Shown in pieces: positions 26,245-37,741 of a stretch of 64,000 nt of DNA. Source of the DNA: Cheilinus undulatus (lineage: Eukaryota > Chordata > Actinopteri > Labriformes > Labridae); the NCBI RefSeq assembly GCF_018320785.1, contig NC_054866.1:11249385-11313384 (forward strand), in the 5' to 3' direction. The number at the start of each line of letters is the position of its first letter. The first letter of the stretch is position 1. The position numbers were made by a program, and so were the translations under genes. The notes under the pieces were generated by a model. It had not been told where the DNA came from. It searched no databases and saw only the letters and a program-made list of their open reading frames with translations.

Positions 26245-26630
26245 TCACAAAGTCAAAAGCCAGTACCCATAGGGGTGTATTAGTGCCCATGGCACGGGTA
26301 ACTGGCACATCTGTGAAGGCACCATTATTACTGAGAGGTGCATACAAGTTTGGTGTAGCACATGTGTCCGTCCAAATGAAATCATTTTAGGGACATCCCT
26401 GCTAATTTCTGCAAAAAAAATGCAAAGCCACATTCTGCAGGAGTTACAACTGCATGGCTGAAGAGTGTGGGTATAATAAGGTTTTTTCACTTTGAATATT
26501 AAATATCTTAATTTGATGCTACAATGAATTGCAAACAGGTTGAAAAACATTTTCAGATCACTGTTTCCTGTTCTTATTCACATTGTGCACCGTGTCCCAA
26601 TTTTTTTGGAATTGGGGTATGTCTTTGAGG
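26245..26630 (+). mobile_element. Tc1/mariner-like transposase 3' fragment
   Basis: Plus-strand reading gives CKKNAKPHSAGVTTAWLKSV, matching the QQDNAKPHSARV-type block of mariner-like transposases with the catalytic Asp lost (KKN in place of QDN). It ends with ACCGTGTCCCAATTTTTTTG followed by GAATTGGGG, typical of the 3' terminus of such elements. No intact frame. Confidence 0.5.
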
Positions 26631-26978
26631 TTAGTGTAATATAGTTTGGTATCAAATAGTGCAGTTTGAAGATATTGTAGTGTTCTATGATATAGTATTT
26701 TATTATACTAAGTAAATTTTATTTATTTATTCAAATCTGGCCAGCTGCCCTTTAATGGAATTCTGCTCTGATTGGTGAATTCATCTGGACTGTGTTCTGT
26801 GGAGTTACACCTGACCTGGGCAGTGGTCTTCTTGCACTGGTCACCTGCCAAAGTCCCCCCTCCCCACCCCTCTCCTCTTCCCCTTCCTCACCCTCCGGCC
26901 TGTCCACTCTCTCTGGAGGTTATTACGCTCTTCATGCTGATTAGGTTTGAATGAATGGCGGCCATTGTTCAGCTCCGG

Positions 26979-27107
26979 TTCCCACGACCCGGCATTCGCC
27001 TGGCAGTCGCGTGGCTCTAAGAACAGGGGCCCTCGCTTTAAGGGACCCAAAGGTGGGGGGACATCTGGTCAATCTGGCATCTGCTCGCTAACAGATACCA
27101 GCAGATG
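26979..27107. promoter_or_regulatory. Candidate Notch/proneural enhancer upstream of her8
   Basis: TTCCCACG at 26979-26986 is, on the minus strand, the high-affinity RBPJ/Su(H) site CGTGGGAA. Three proneural-type E-boxes follow within 46 bp: CATCTG at 27062-27067, CATCTG at 27078-27083 and CAGATG at 27102-27107. A SOX-like CATTGTT is at 26963-26969. The cluster lies 0.7-0.8 kb before the her8 start codon. Motifs are seen; enhancer function is inferred from known Notch and bHLH control of HES/HER genes. Confidence 0.5.
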
Positions 27108-27634
27108 TCTGACATTTGAAAGCATGGACAGTGATCAAAGCTAAAAACAAGTCTGACTAAAAAAGCGAGACAACAAGCAGGACTACTAATACAATTAAAA
27201 CCTGAAATAAAAGTTATAAACCTATTATCTATCGTGACATTATGTAGTGAAATGATGTCAAACAGTCTCTCCTGTAGGAATAGACTGCTGTAAATGGGCA
27301 GATAAATTCTCAGGTGATTTTCTTCTGTGCGCTTTGAGGATGTAGTTGGGTCCTTTTTGCAGTAATAGTGTAATGTTGCTCCCGAATAGAAAAGCCAAGG
27401 GGCTCCCAGGAGTAAAGCACGGTAACTGCACACTCTTGTTCCTCCCTGGGAGAAGAGGAAACTGCAGTTTTGTCTTTTTTATTCTTGTTGGGTGGAGAGT
27501 GGGGTGGGAGGGTGAAGCAATGGTGCATGGTTTCAGGCTGGACATCTGTCGCTTGTGGGTATTTTTTTAGGCCGGGTCTCTCGGTTATTGAATGGAGCTA
27601 GTGACCTGTCAGTCTTGACTGATGGGACCCCGTG

Positions 27635-27696
27635 TGTGGGAAAATCCCGCAGCCAAAGAGTTGGAGCATTCACATGCTAATTGAGCCCGATAAATA
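27635..27696 (+). promoter_or_regulatory. her8 core promoter with RBPJ site and TATA-like box
   Basis: TGTGGGAAAA (27635-27644) is a second consensus RBPJ site. It is followed by ATTCACATGCTAAT (from 27668), GAGCCC and the TATA-like ATAAATA at 27690-27696, about 85 bp before the ATG. The ATTCACATG-to-ATAAATA block recurs in the hes6 promoter with the same 22-base spacing. The transcription start is probably near 27720. Confidence 0.6.
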
Positions 27697-27776
27697 AGAG
27701 GGCCGTGCCGCGCCGAGGGCCCTAGAGACGCGCTGAGATTCAGAGCAGAGGAGGCACAGGCGCGCAGAGAAGAAAC

Positions 27777-28969
27777 ATGACTGCTGCATCCATGGCGCAC
27801 AACGTGGGGAAACATGCCAGTGCCAAGGAGGAGAGAAAGGTATTTTACGCATGGATATCTACTTCTCCTTTGAGTTTGGATACTTTGTTACGCGCTCCAA
27901 CGTGATGACGCACCGCTTTAGCAGTCTTTAATCGACGTTATGTTTTATATTTACAGCTGAGAAAGCCTCTCATTGAGAGAAAACGACGGGAGAGGATAAA
28001 TAACTGTTTGGATCAGTTGAAAGAAACCGTGATCGGAGCGTTCAGGCTGGATGTGAGTATCTCGCGTGTCTCGCTTGCTCTAAAAGTAAACAATAAGTGA
28101 TGGATCGAGTTATAACTCCAGGGCCGCTCGTGTCTTTACAGCAATCCAAACTGGAGAAGGCAGATATTCTGGAGATGACAGTGAAGCATCTGCAGAACAT
28201 CCAGAACAACAAAGTCAATGGTGAGTGGCATAAATCCTTGTTTTTGTCCCTAGATTTGGTTAAAGTTTCAATTTAATCCTTTGCACTGGCTCTTATCTTC
28301 TCATGTTTGTCTTTTTGGGTCAATAACAAGGACATTTCAACTGTTATATTGCAGAAATTAATTTTAAATCCTCTAATTGGCTGTTATTTGGCAGCAGATT
28401 GCAGCACCAGTTGTAGGAAAGTGATCTTTAATGAAGAGAATAATACAAAAGTGTTTCTCTTGTCTCCCACCTTCTAATATTTTAGTTGAATTAGTGATAG
28501 CTGTAGAAGTTGAGGTAGCTGAAGCCTTTTCACTATCTGCATGTTCTGCTGACACCACTAGGGGGTGCCATAAGTTCACATTTCCTCTCTTCTCCCTCCT
28601 GCAGACCCCTCATTAGGCCTGGAGGCCCAGCAGAGATACAGCACAGGCTACATCCAGTGCATGCACGAGGTCCACAACATGCTCCTCACCTGCGACTGGA
28701 TGGACAAAACTCTGGGCTCCCGTCTTCTAAACCACCTCCTCAAGTCCCTGCCCAGGTCCACAGATGAGCGCCCTCTCCAGCTTTCACCCAGACGTGATGT
28801 TCCTCCTCCTCCTCCAACAGGGCACCCCTGCACCCCCCTCAGAGGAGACTCCGTCTCTGGGAGGCAGCTCCAGAGAGAAGCACCAACCTGCCACGTGTCA
28901 GGACGGCCAGAGAGAGCAGCACTCCACAACTCCCAGTTGGGGCTGCTGGAGATGTGGAGGCCCTGGTGA
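27777..28969 (+). CDS. her8: Hairy/E(spl)-related bHLH-Orange repressor, HER8 type
   Basis: A nuclear transcriptional repressor of the hairy/Enhancer-of-split family. Four exons: 27777-27839, 27957-28052, 28142-28220, 28605-28969; intron phases 0, 0, 1. The product is 200 residues. Residues about 22-75 form the bHLH domain with the family Pro in the basic region (RKPLIERKRRERINNCLDQL). The Orange domain follows at about 90-130 (YSTGYIQCMHEVHNMLL). A Pro/Arg-rich stretch leads to the terminal WRPW, the Groucho/TLE corepressor tetrapeptide. The short N-terminus and the GAFRLDQSKLEKADILE block are what I recall for fish HER8/HES6-like proteins; a HES5-like label is the main alternative. Upstream RBPJ sites suggest Notch control. 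It lies 9 kb before hes6 in the same orientation. Confidence 0.85.
28555..28570 (+). promoter_or_regulatory. CTCF-like core motif in her8 intron 3
   Basis: CCACTAGGGGGTGCCA closely matches the CTCF core. It lies 35 bp upstream of the last her8 exon. Motif match only. Confidence 0.4.
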
Positions 28970-29365
28970 CCGGGTGGATTTAATGATCTTGGTTGTGCGT
29001 TATTGTTAGGCCATCCTCTGTTATGTATCTTATAGATATGCTGCTCAGAAGACAAACGTGGGGCAGATTTGTTCCAGTGATTATCATTATTATTGTAGGT
29101 GTGCTGTAATGATTCTATACAGACCTTTCCTCAGTACTTCCCTTCAGAAGTCAACTTCTTGTAGCCTGCATTGTAGAAGGCTCTTATTAATCTTTCATGT
29201 ATTTATTGTATTAACAGCTGTATTTATTTGATATTTTATGGCACTATGACTTTGCTTCTTAGACCACTTGCTTGACATTATATAGATGTTTATGTCTTCC
29301 TTCTGCGGAATAATTAACCCAAATATTAATCATAAAGGTAATAAAAAGAGAAACTTTTATAAACT
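28970..29365 (+). other. her8: her8 3' untranslated region
   Basis: Follows the TGA at 28967-28969. AATAAA at 29340-29345 is the first canonical polyadenylation signal, and a GT/T-rich stretch lies just after it. Confidence 0.55.
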
Positions 29366-30415
29366 TCTGTGAACAGTCTTTTTCTTGTATATGTCTTGTT
29401 ATCATTTATGATTTGGCTCAACTTTTGAAGTATCATTGCAATACAGAAATACATGATCCACTGGCTTATAATTTAAATCTTCTTGGAGTCAAAAGTTGAG
29501 AAAGTGTTTTCTTCTTTAGTTATTAGTTCAGTGATTAATTTTGTGCTATTAATGAATTTCTCTTTACAAATACAGTCAGACAATTGAGAATTTTACATTC
29601 ACAGGACTATAAATTAGCCTTCTGGGTCCTGTACCTCTTAAAATCTCTTATTACAGTCAGTTGCAAAGGTGCAACCAAGGTGGGGGGCTAACAGGGCTAA
29701 AGCCCTTAATGTTTCTGGAAAAGCCCCAAATCTTTGAGGTTAATAAGAAAACTAGAAAATTAGATGGTGACAAATCAATGTACCTAGTCGATTCATATAG
29801 CATGGAAATATATTTTTCAGCATATAATTAATTAAATGGGGCATAAATATAAAGATTATCTGTTGTTAACAGAAGTATTGTCACTGTAATCATTCCTTAA
29901 AAAAGTCTAGTGTCAGGCACATTTACACTTAACTCCTATCAGTGTTATGTAGCCTAAGTTCAAAAGAACTAAAAAGAAAAGAAATCCAACATTTTGTGAG
30001 GAAGGAGTGAAAATCATTGATATTCAACATGATATATATTGGTTTTATTATGATGAAGATAATTTGAATATAGTTAGATACGGAGAAAATTATGTTGGTA
30101 TGAAATAACATTTTAATGAATTGGAACTTCCACTTTTAACCCAAATGGTGTATGGATTTCTTGCCATCAAAACTGTATATTTGTTTTTAAGATGGCTTGA
30201 AAATGATTCATTTGTAGCGATAAAATTTACATTTATTTACTCCTGGACGTTTGAGCTAAGCCTTGGATGTTTTCTGCCTCTTCTCAGTTGATTTTGTGAA
30301 AACTGACTTTACATAAACCTTAATTAAAGTCAGCACTTACTCAGTTGGACACACAGCTAAATGCTGACCGGATTCTGCGACTAAGTGGGTGTTTCTACCC
30401 TCTCTAAGCTTAATT
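29366..30415. other. AT-rich spacer downstream of her8
   Basis: No gene, hairpin or recognisable mobile element was seen. The composition is strongly AT-rich. Confidence 0.4.
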
Positions 30416-32053
30416 GGAACCCTGCATGATCAGACGAGTTCATCTTGTTGGATAGATATTTCTACCTCTCATATGTATATTGAACTAATAATCCTCACCA
30501 GATATGCTAGATATCTGCATTTTGAGTAAGTTTGAGCTTATAAACTCACCAGGAGGCCGCCATGTTTTGGTCTGCGCTGGTACTGTGACGTCTCTTAGTC
30601 ATAGTGCTCCTTGCCCTTGCTATGCAGTAACCGGTTTTCCAGGCTGGCAGTATGTTTCATAGACATAATATACTTATATTATGTCTATGGTATGTTTTAC
30701 TGCTTGCAGCTGTTGCTGCCATAACAGTTTTCATACCAGGCACTAGTTTGCTGAGTGTTAGCTTTGTCTCCCTGATGTCAAAGCTCTGTCATTCCTCCTA
30801 AGTTTTACCTCAATAAACGTCTCACAAGTGACTGGATTCAGTGTATAGTGGAAGTGTGCCTGTAGTTTTTCAAAATAAAAGTATTATGTGCATACAAAGA
30901 GTGTTTCTCCAAAGGAATGCTAGAATGGGCTTTTACTTTGAAAAGTGCAAACCGGAAGTGTTTTCATACTGGGTTTATAACAAGTGGCAACCTCCGGTCC
31001 TGAAAGGTGAAGCCAATGCGGAAGTGCAAAAAATTGCAGTACCACGGGTGTCCACTTGAGGCTGGCTGATGGAACACCGGAAGTCACATCTGGACACCTG
31101 TTAAATAGCCGGTTTTGATACTAGAAATAAACTGGTTTACAGCCTGGTTCAAAACACCAAACGTGTCTCATTAGCTAGTGTCTTATTGTGCTCTCCCTGT
31201 ACGGGGGGTGATTTTTTTTGTACCACAATCATTTGGATTATATTTAAGATGAAAGCTGATTGGCGCGTCTCATTTGATTGACAGATGGCTCGTCAGGCAG
31301 AGGCTATGTTTCTGTCGACCAGAATCCTAGCTAGCAGGCTGACAGGATCGCGGTTAGTGGGCGAGGCGTTAGGTTGATCCAATGTTCAGCTAAAACCACG
31401 ATTTCTATATGGAAGCCCCCACAGATTGGCTTCAAGAGCTGTTTGAGTCCGTCTAATGTATGCAGACGGCTGACGTCACATGGGGTTTGTCCAGTTCTTT
31501 CTACAGTCTATGATTTATAATTACCTGCAACACTTCGAACCATGTGGCAACAGAAAGCTTCATAAATAGTAGAAGTTTGGGGAACAGCTTTATTAAACAG
31601 ACACATTTTAGCCTATACCTTTATCTGGTTCATCAAGAAACGGATTTCAAACATGTTCTACCAATGTGGACATACATATTTGCTACAACAAAGTAAATAT
31701 GTCTCTGTATTTACCATTTCTCTGTCATGTTTGACTGGTAACCACTCGTGGTGCAAAAAAATAGAAGAGACCTCAAATCTTACAATTCTGTGTGCATGAG
31801 ATAGTCTCTGAGTTGCAGCCGTAACACTGGCTGTTAGTCTGACATAGCGGCTACTGCATAGAAACGGTGAGGAGCGCTGCATCACTATGATGTCACACTA
31901 CCAGTTTGGACCAAAACATGGTGGCCTCCTGGTGTATTTTTAAACCCAATTACTCAAAATGTAGATATCTAGTGAGTTTTTTTAGTTGAATATGCATATG
32001 AGAGATACAAATGTCTATCCAACAACATGAACTTGTCTGATCACGCAGAGTTC
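30416..32053. mobile_element. 1.6-kb element with about 200-bp inverted terminal repeats
   Basis: The left end (30416 to about 30640) and right end (about 31840 to 32053) are reverse complements with scattered mismatches. Shared blocks include TGATCAGAC, TTGTTGGATAGA, CTCTCATATG, TAGATATCT, CACCAGGAGGCC and CCATGTTTTGGTC. TTAA occurs just outside both ends (left at 30410-30413, right at 32056-32059). The interior has no intact transposase and holds other repeat-like pieces, including a perfect hairpin at 30658-30689. It is best described as a foldback or MITE-type element of unknown family. Confidence 0.7.
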
Positions 32054-32187
32054 ATTTTAAGCAAAAAGTCAGTGTAGGCATTTTCCCCAGGAGAGATTTT
32101 GACTTGTCATGGCAGAGACAGCACAAATGTTCATGATAAAATTAAAGATTTATTTGCTTTGTTAGCACTGAAAGAGGACAGATGTGC

Positions 32188-32342
32188 AGGGCACAGATGG
32201 CTGAGTGGTTAAGGTGCACCCAGGTGTGGGCAGAGTTCAAGTCCAGCATGTGGCTTCTTTCCTGCATGCTTCTCCCCACTCTCTCATTCCTGTTTCTGAC
32301 TTCTACCACCCTCCTCTATGAATAAAGACATATTTAAAAAAA

Positions 32343-32360
<18 letters not shown>
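32188..32360 (+). mobile_element. tRNA-derived SINE with poly-A tail
   Basis: A box TGGCTGAGTGG at 32198-32208 and B-box-like GAGTTCAAGTCC at 32233-32244 mark a polymerase III promoter from a Ser/Leu-type tRNA ancestor. A pyrimidine-rich body and AATAAAG lead into a tail of 25 A (32336-32360). Confidence 0.7.
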
Positions 32361-32414
<54 letters not shown>

Positions 32415-32447
32415 GGTGTGTGTGGGGGTGTGTGTGTGTGTGTGTGT
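32361..32447. repeat. Compound (TA)n(TG)n microsatellite
   Basis: About 18 TA units run directly into about 25 TG units with a few G interruptions. It starts at the end of the SINE poly-A tail, a common birthplace for microsatellites. Confidence 0.9.
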
Positions 32448-32893
32448 AATTAAAGGGCCATGATGCACAAATCAAAGGCATTATCAGTAGCATTCATTTA
32501 GAGTGGGAATTTGATGTGCTAAGGTTGTGGATATCCAGTCTGTTTTAGGTGAACAATGATGTAGCCTCTTGAGCTTTCACAGAGGACATTTTCACAATTC
32601 CACAAAAGCACAGGTGTCAAATGACCAACAAATAAACAATGGCTGAACTCCACAGTTTATGGCTTCAGCATGATGATTTTAAAGAACAGAGGTATTGTTA
32701 CAGTTGTTTGTAGTACCTTTATAATGATGGCATTTCCATAAGGGCTACTATAATGATTAGTGTCTTTGTTTTGGTTCTTAATTAAAAAAAAAAAAAGTAT
32801 TAAACAGCACAGATATGTATTTCACTGTTCCCCCCTTTGTAGTGTCAGTACACGTATTATTTTTTTAGTATGCACTCCATGGGTCCACATTGT

Positions 32894-33764
32894 CAGGTCC
32901 AAAGCCAGTATTTAAACTATGGTCCTGGGGCCAAATGTGGCCCACTGTCCAATTTTGATTGGCCCGCAGCAAATTCTAGTAATAAAAAGAAATATGGCCC
33001 ACATTTGAACCTAAAGCTTGCGCTTGACTGTGCCGTACATCATAGTTTCAGCACAAGGCATTATTACCATGCTAACTCTGTAAACAAACATTTTGACAAG
33101 AAGAATTCAATCATGTGTTTTTGCTACTAAACTGAGACAACACTGTACATGGTTGTATTGGCAACCAAAATAATAGTAATATCTTGTTTTATAATTCCCT
33201 GATGGGTTACAGCAGTAGTACCAATAATATTCCTGAGCTGAGCCAGTGGTAGCTAGGGCCAAACAGGGCCCCTTGAAATCTGATTGGCCTTCCAAAAAAC
33301 TAGAAAGGATTTTCTATTTGCCTTTTCAGCCACTGAATTGAGCATATAGTGTTAGTTTGGGCAGGCCAAAGAGTCACATGCTGCCGTAATTGAGATCAGC
33401 TGATCTCACACCAGCCCTCATCAGCTGACGCCCGGCTGATTTGCTCTAAGCATGTATTGGCTGACCGCTCTCATGCTGCATTATTTAAGCTGCACTTGCC
33501 GGGCTATGCTCTGCTGCTCTCTCTGCAAATTGCTTTGGCAGCATAAAAGTGCTAATTAATAGCTGCTAATAAATCAAGTGTGTTTCTTGACAAAGCAGTC
33601 TTGACTAAACTAGTCTTTTAGGCACACTCAGTAACTCAGCATGTCTTAACTTAAATTGGGTTTACAAACTTTTATATATCTCACATGGTAGATATAAAAG
33701 TGGCCCCAACATCCTTATGTATTTCTGCATTTGGCCCTCAGTGGAAAAAGTTTGGACACCCCTG
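32894..33764. mobile_element. Probable non-autonomous hAT-type element
   Basis: The right end reads AGTTTGGACACCCCTG. The left end, CAGGTCCAAAGCCAGTATTT, is a shortened complement of it. Internal text such as GGCCCACTGTCCAATTTTGA is typical of a common teleost hAT family. No target duplication could be confirmed. Borders are approximate. Confidence 0.5.
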
Positions 33765-36179
33765 TCCTAGTTAGGGCTTCATTGCCTTGCTCAAGGACAC
33801 ATCAGCAGTGCTGAAGTAGGGGAACTTGTGAGCTTCAGATACAAGTCCATCTTCCAGTGTGGTACATGATTGTCTTGAATCATCCAAATTTCAGCTAAAT
33901 CTAAAACCTTTACATTTGGATTACCTGATCAACCAGGACAAACAGGTGGTCTTATTTTTCAAATCCAATCTTTTGACGCCTTTGGCACCACAAGAAAAGT
34001 GTTCATTTAACATGGAGAGGTCCGAGAGTCCGGTTTCTGAGTTTCTTAGAGGAGAGTGGCTAAACCATCGACGCATTTTCGACCTGGATATCTATTTGTG
34101 ATCCATGACACAAAAGCAACATTTCTGAGAGATTCTGTATTGTGCACTCACACCAAATGTCCCAAATCTGGCATTTTTAGTCTAAATTTGCCTTTAAAGC
34201 ATCCAAATCAAAAACAAGTCAGAAATACAACAGACAGAACTGTGCGCAAAACCCATCAGGAAGTGAATGACAGTAGCCAGCGCGAGAGTCCCGGTTTATT
34301 ATCAACGATGCAATTAATCTTTGGCTTCAGAGAAGTAGAAACGTGCATATGGCCCATTCTCCTGCTACTATTGCCGTTATGATTGGTCGCCACATGCAGC
34401 CAGGCGGCTGGTCTGAAGAGAGGGAGACAGAGAGGGGGGACGCCTGGTCCCTCAGCGGAGCTCACCAACAAAAGCGAGCAGAGACAGCTGCTCTCTCCAC
34501 AGTCCACACCATTAAAGATCTGGAACAGAGATCTGGGGCCGGCGAGGTGCCAAAACCCCTTCACTTGAAAGGTCTGAGACTCTTCCTTCACTGTGGACTC
34601 TAGTGATTGTGGGAGGAAGCGCTGCACAATTGTGGAACTGTGCGTAAAACAGCACCTGAGAGCAGAGTTTCATTTACCTGGAGGGCTGCACACATGTCTG
34701 TGTGCTTTCTTTGTCGATCAGACTGAACTGCTTCATTGTGAGGAGAATTTGCATGATAATACACTACACACAACATGTATAGTAACGAGGGCAGAGGGAT
34801 GAGTGCTCTTATTGTCAGGCGTCAGCAAACAGACTTCGAGAGAGTCTGAACCAGCTCATCAAAGCGCAGAATGTCCAGATCTTGAACGTTTCTGCACCAT
34901 CTTAACCATCCCAGCAAATTTAAATGTGTTAAACGTCATGATTTTCAAAACTGAACGCTCCCCTGTTCCACAATCCAAGCGCAAAGACGGAAATGTTAGT
35001 TTTCACCAGCACACTGCAGACATCATAAACTCTCTCAGAAAACTGGAGATTGTGATTGCACACAAACCAGGAGTCACTAAACAACGAGGAGAACAAACGA
35101 GGCGCAGGGCAACACCTGTCGCTTTCTTTGGAGAAGGGCCCTTAATTCCCCCGGCTGATTCAGTTTGGGCCGAGGGGCCGCCAGCAGCAGCTGCCAACTG
35201 AAGGCATCGCGTTACATCCGCCAAACAGCCGCTCAATCTGCAGAGGACTGGTCACAGAGGTTGAAAGAAAGAAGGGGCGGTCGGGAAGAGAAGCAGAGAG
35301 GGCAGAGACCGTGAGCTGCGTGAAATCAGACAACCGTGCGTTAAAACCTGCCTGTGAGGAAACAAGCTCTATTTCCAGTCTCATTGTGTCATGTTGTGTT
35401 GTTTAGCCCACATTTTAGATTATCACGCTTCAAAACAACCTTGAGGAGGCTTTCAACAGTTATTTATAGATGTCTCAGTTTAATCTATTGATGCTCACTC
35501 CAACAGACCTTTTTAAGCCTACAAGATTCAGAATTATATACAGCTGGTTTAAAGTCAGTGGTATGGAAGCCCAGTCCTGCCAATGAAAATGAAAAAGCCA
35601 GGCTTCATGAAAATAATCTCTTAACTTTTGTTTATGATAGAAGTCAAAAGTTGAGATGAAAATTAGAACCTCATAGTTAAAAAGTAAAACACTGGGGTGT
35701 TTATTTCTTCACACGAGCTTTCCAATCATGCCCTTGGGCATGCCCTTGTTTGGATGTGTGTTTAGATGTTTCTGTGTGTGTCTGCATGTGTTTAATGTTG
35801 TCTGTTGTTTTTTGTGTTTTGTACCATGAGTGAAGCTATCCACCACGTTGGTCAGATCCTGTCTGCAGTAGGGGATGCTCTGTATAAAGGTGGTGTTCTG
35901 ACTTTCATCTCAGGGCGTACTGTAGCTCCGTATCTGTGTCTTTGCTCCATCCCTGCCACAGGACACCAGACCTTGCACGGGTGTTCAAGGCGAGCTGGCA
36001 ATCTTGACTGAGTATGAACCTAGCGCTGAGTCAGTAAGTTTAGTTATATACTTAGTAAGACAAAAGACAAAACACAATATTGTGTTTAAAGTGCGCTTTT
36101 ATGTGCAAAACCTCCTCATGGATGTAAGGTTTGAAAATTTACACGAGAGTTAAAACATAAAAACTTTCTATATTAAAAA
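33765..36179. other. Mostly unique spacer upstream of hes6
   Basis: Compared with its surroundings this stretch has few repeats and a more balanced composition, especially 34.2-35.4 kb. It contains an octamer ATTTGCAT at 34747-34754 and a TCF-like CATCAAAG near 34857. Several short ORFs occur but have no gene-like features. It is the best place in the spacer to look for shared her8/hes6 regulatory DNA, by position only. Confidence 0.35.
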
Positions 36180-37499
36180 TTATATTTACTCAGAAAAAGT
36201 CTCACAATTTTAGATTTGATTTCATTATCCAGACCTAACTTTTTTTCAACCATGGCTTTCTATCTTAAAATTACAGTAATCTCATAATTTTGACTCTCTG
36301 AATCATATTTTTTTTAACTTTATAATTCACAATAATAGATTTAAATCCAATAAATTTATTTTTTTAAAACATAAATTGGACTTTTATCTATTATTTTGAC
36401 TTTTTATTTTATTACTGACTAGATAGCTCAGATCTTTTTTTAATCTTTGTTTCCTAAATTTGACTTTAATCTCATAATATTCCCTTTAAACAATATAATT
36501 TTTAAATTTTATCTCATAAAATTAAACTTTTTATCTCAAAAAATGGCTACCACTCAAAAGTGTTTATTGTAAATCTCATGATGTAGAATTTTTCCTCATT
36601 TTTTTTCTTTCTGTCTCATAATTTTGAGTTTTTGTCTCACAGTTATAGATTTTTTTTGTTTGTTTGTTTGTTTGTTTAAATCAAGACCAAAGATTTTTTT
36701 TTTTCAACCATGGCTTTCTATCATAGCCCTTTAAAACCTGAAAACACAAATTATAGCCAAAAATTCTACATTTTGGAACTGAAATGTTTATTTCACTTTC
36801 TAAATCTAAATTTCCTGAAAATTATATATAATTTGACACATTAGGTGTTTTTGGTAACTGATAATCCACTTGAGGGCATTTTTATCATTTATCAGATTGT
36901 ATTCAGATTTTTTTGTTTGTTTGTTTGTTTTGTTTTAGTTTTTAGATCCTATTGATTAGATAGAGGTATCATAAAAGTATGTATCAAATATGATACAACA
37001 GCCTTTTAGGGGTTACAATTATAACAATCTCAGAGTTTTGACATTTTTTAAATCACATTTTTTTTACTTTATAACCCACAATTGTGATTAATTGGACTAA
37101 AAAATAATTATGACCGATCTATAATTTCAACTTTTAATCTCATAACTGTGACTAGATTTCCCATTGTTTACTTTCATTCCTCAAATTTTTCTTCAATCTC
37201 ATAATAATCTCTTTTAAAATATCATTTTTAAATTTTATCTCATATTTTTAACATCTTATCTGAAAATATGACTACCACTCTAAAGTTTTGATTTAAAATC
37301 TCGTAATTTTGAATATTATTTTACTTTTTTAAAAATAATTGATGTCTTACTCATAATACAAATTTTCTCATAATTTTTTTTTTTTTTCTAATATTATAGA
37401 TGTTACTTCATAATTAAGACCTACAGATTTTTTATTAATGCTCGGCGACATAACTTTCTATCTCATTATTTAAATTATCTCATAATTTAGACACTATTT
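36180..37499. repeat. AT-rich array of CTCATAATTTTGACT-like units
   Basis: About 1.3 kb in which variants of CTCATAATTTTGA, ATCTCATAA and ACTTTATAA recur. A longer repetition is visible: CAACCATGGCTTTCTAT occurs at 36247 and again at 36705, 458 bp apart, and a third, weaker version lies near 37446. It appears to be a decayed tandem repeat with a higher-order period. Confidence 0.65.
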
Positions 37500-37503
37500 G
37501 AAA

Positions 37504-37557
<54 letters not shown>
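37500..37557. repeat. Poly-A plus (TA)n microsatellite
   Basis: About 12 A followed by roughly 22 TA units, 0.25 kb before the hes6 TATA box. Confidence 0.9.
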
Positions 37558-37560
<3 letters not shown>

Positions 37561-37741
37561 AATTGTTAGTTTTCATTTTTTTCCCTAGAGGAAATGGGCT
37601 ACCATAGCAGAAGTAACAAAGTTTGTGAAAAAAAAAAAAAACGTGCGGCCGGTCCCCTCACACAACAAATTGTGTGATTAAAGGCCATCCAGCTCCTCGG
37701 GGCGCAGACCGGGTCTGACCGGAGACAAAGGGAGTGGGCGC

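Noticed and set aside
26245..26550. 101-codon minus-strand ORF
   Set aside because: The plus strand of the same stretch reads as a mariner-like transposase fragment.
28648..29055. 135-codon minus-strand frame over the last her8 exon
   Set aside because: It is the antisense shadow of a GC-rich coding exon; the plus frame carries the Orange domain and WRPW.
34803..35201. 132-codon plus-strand ORF upstream of hes6
   Set aside because: No domain, splice signal or codon bias was seen; chance ORF in balanced-composition DNA.
35805..36011. 68-codon ORF resembling a small membrane protein
   Set aside because: No homologue recognised and no signals; insufficient support.
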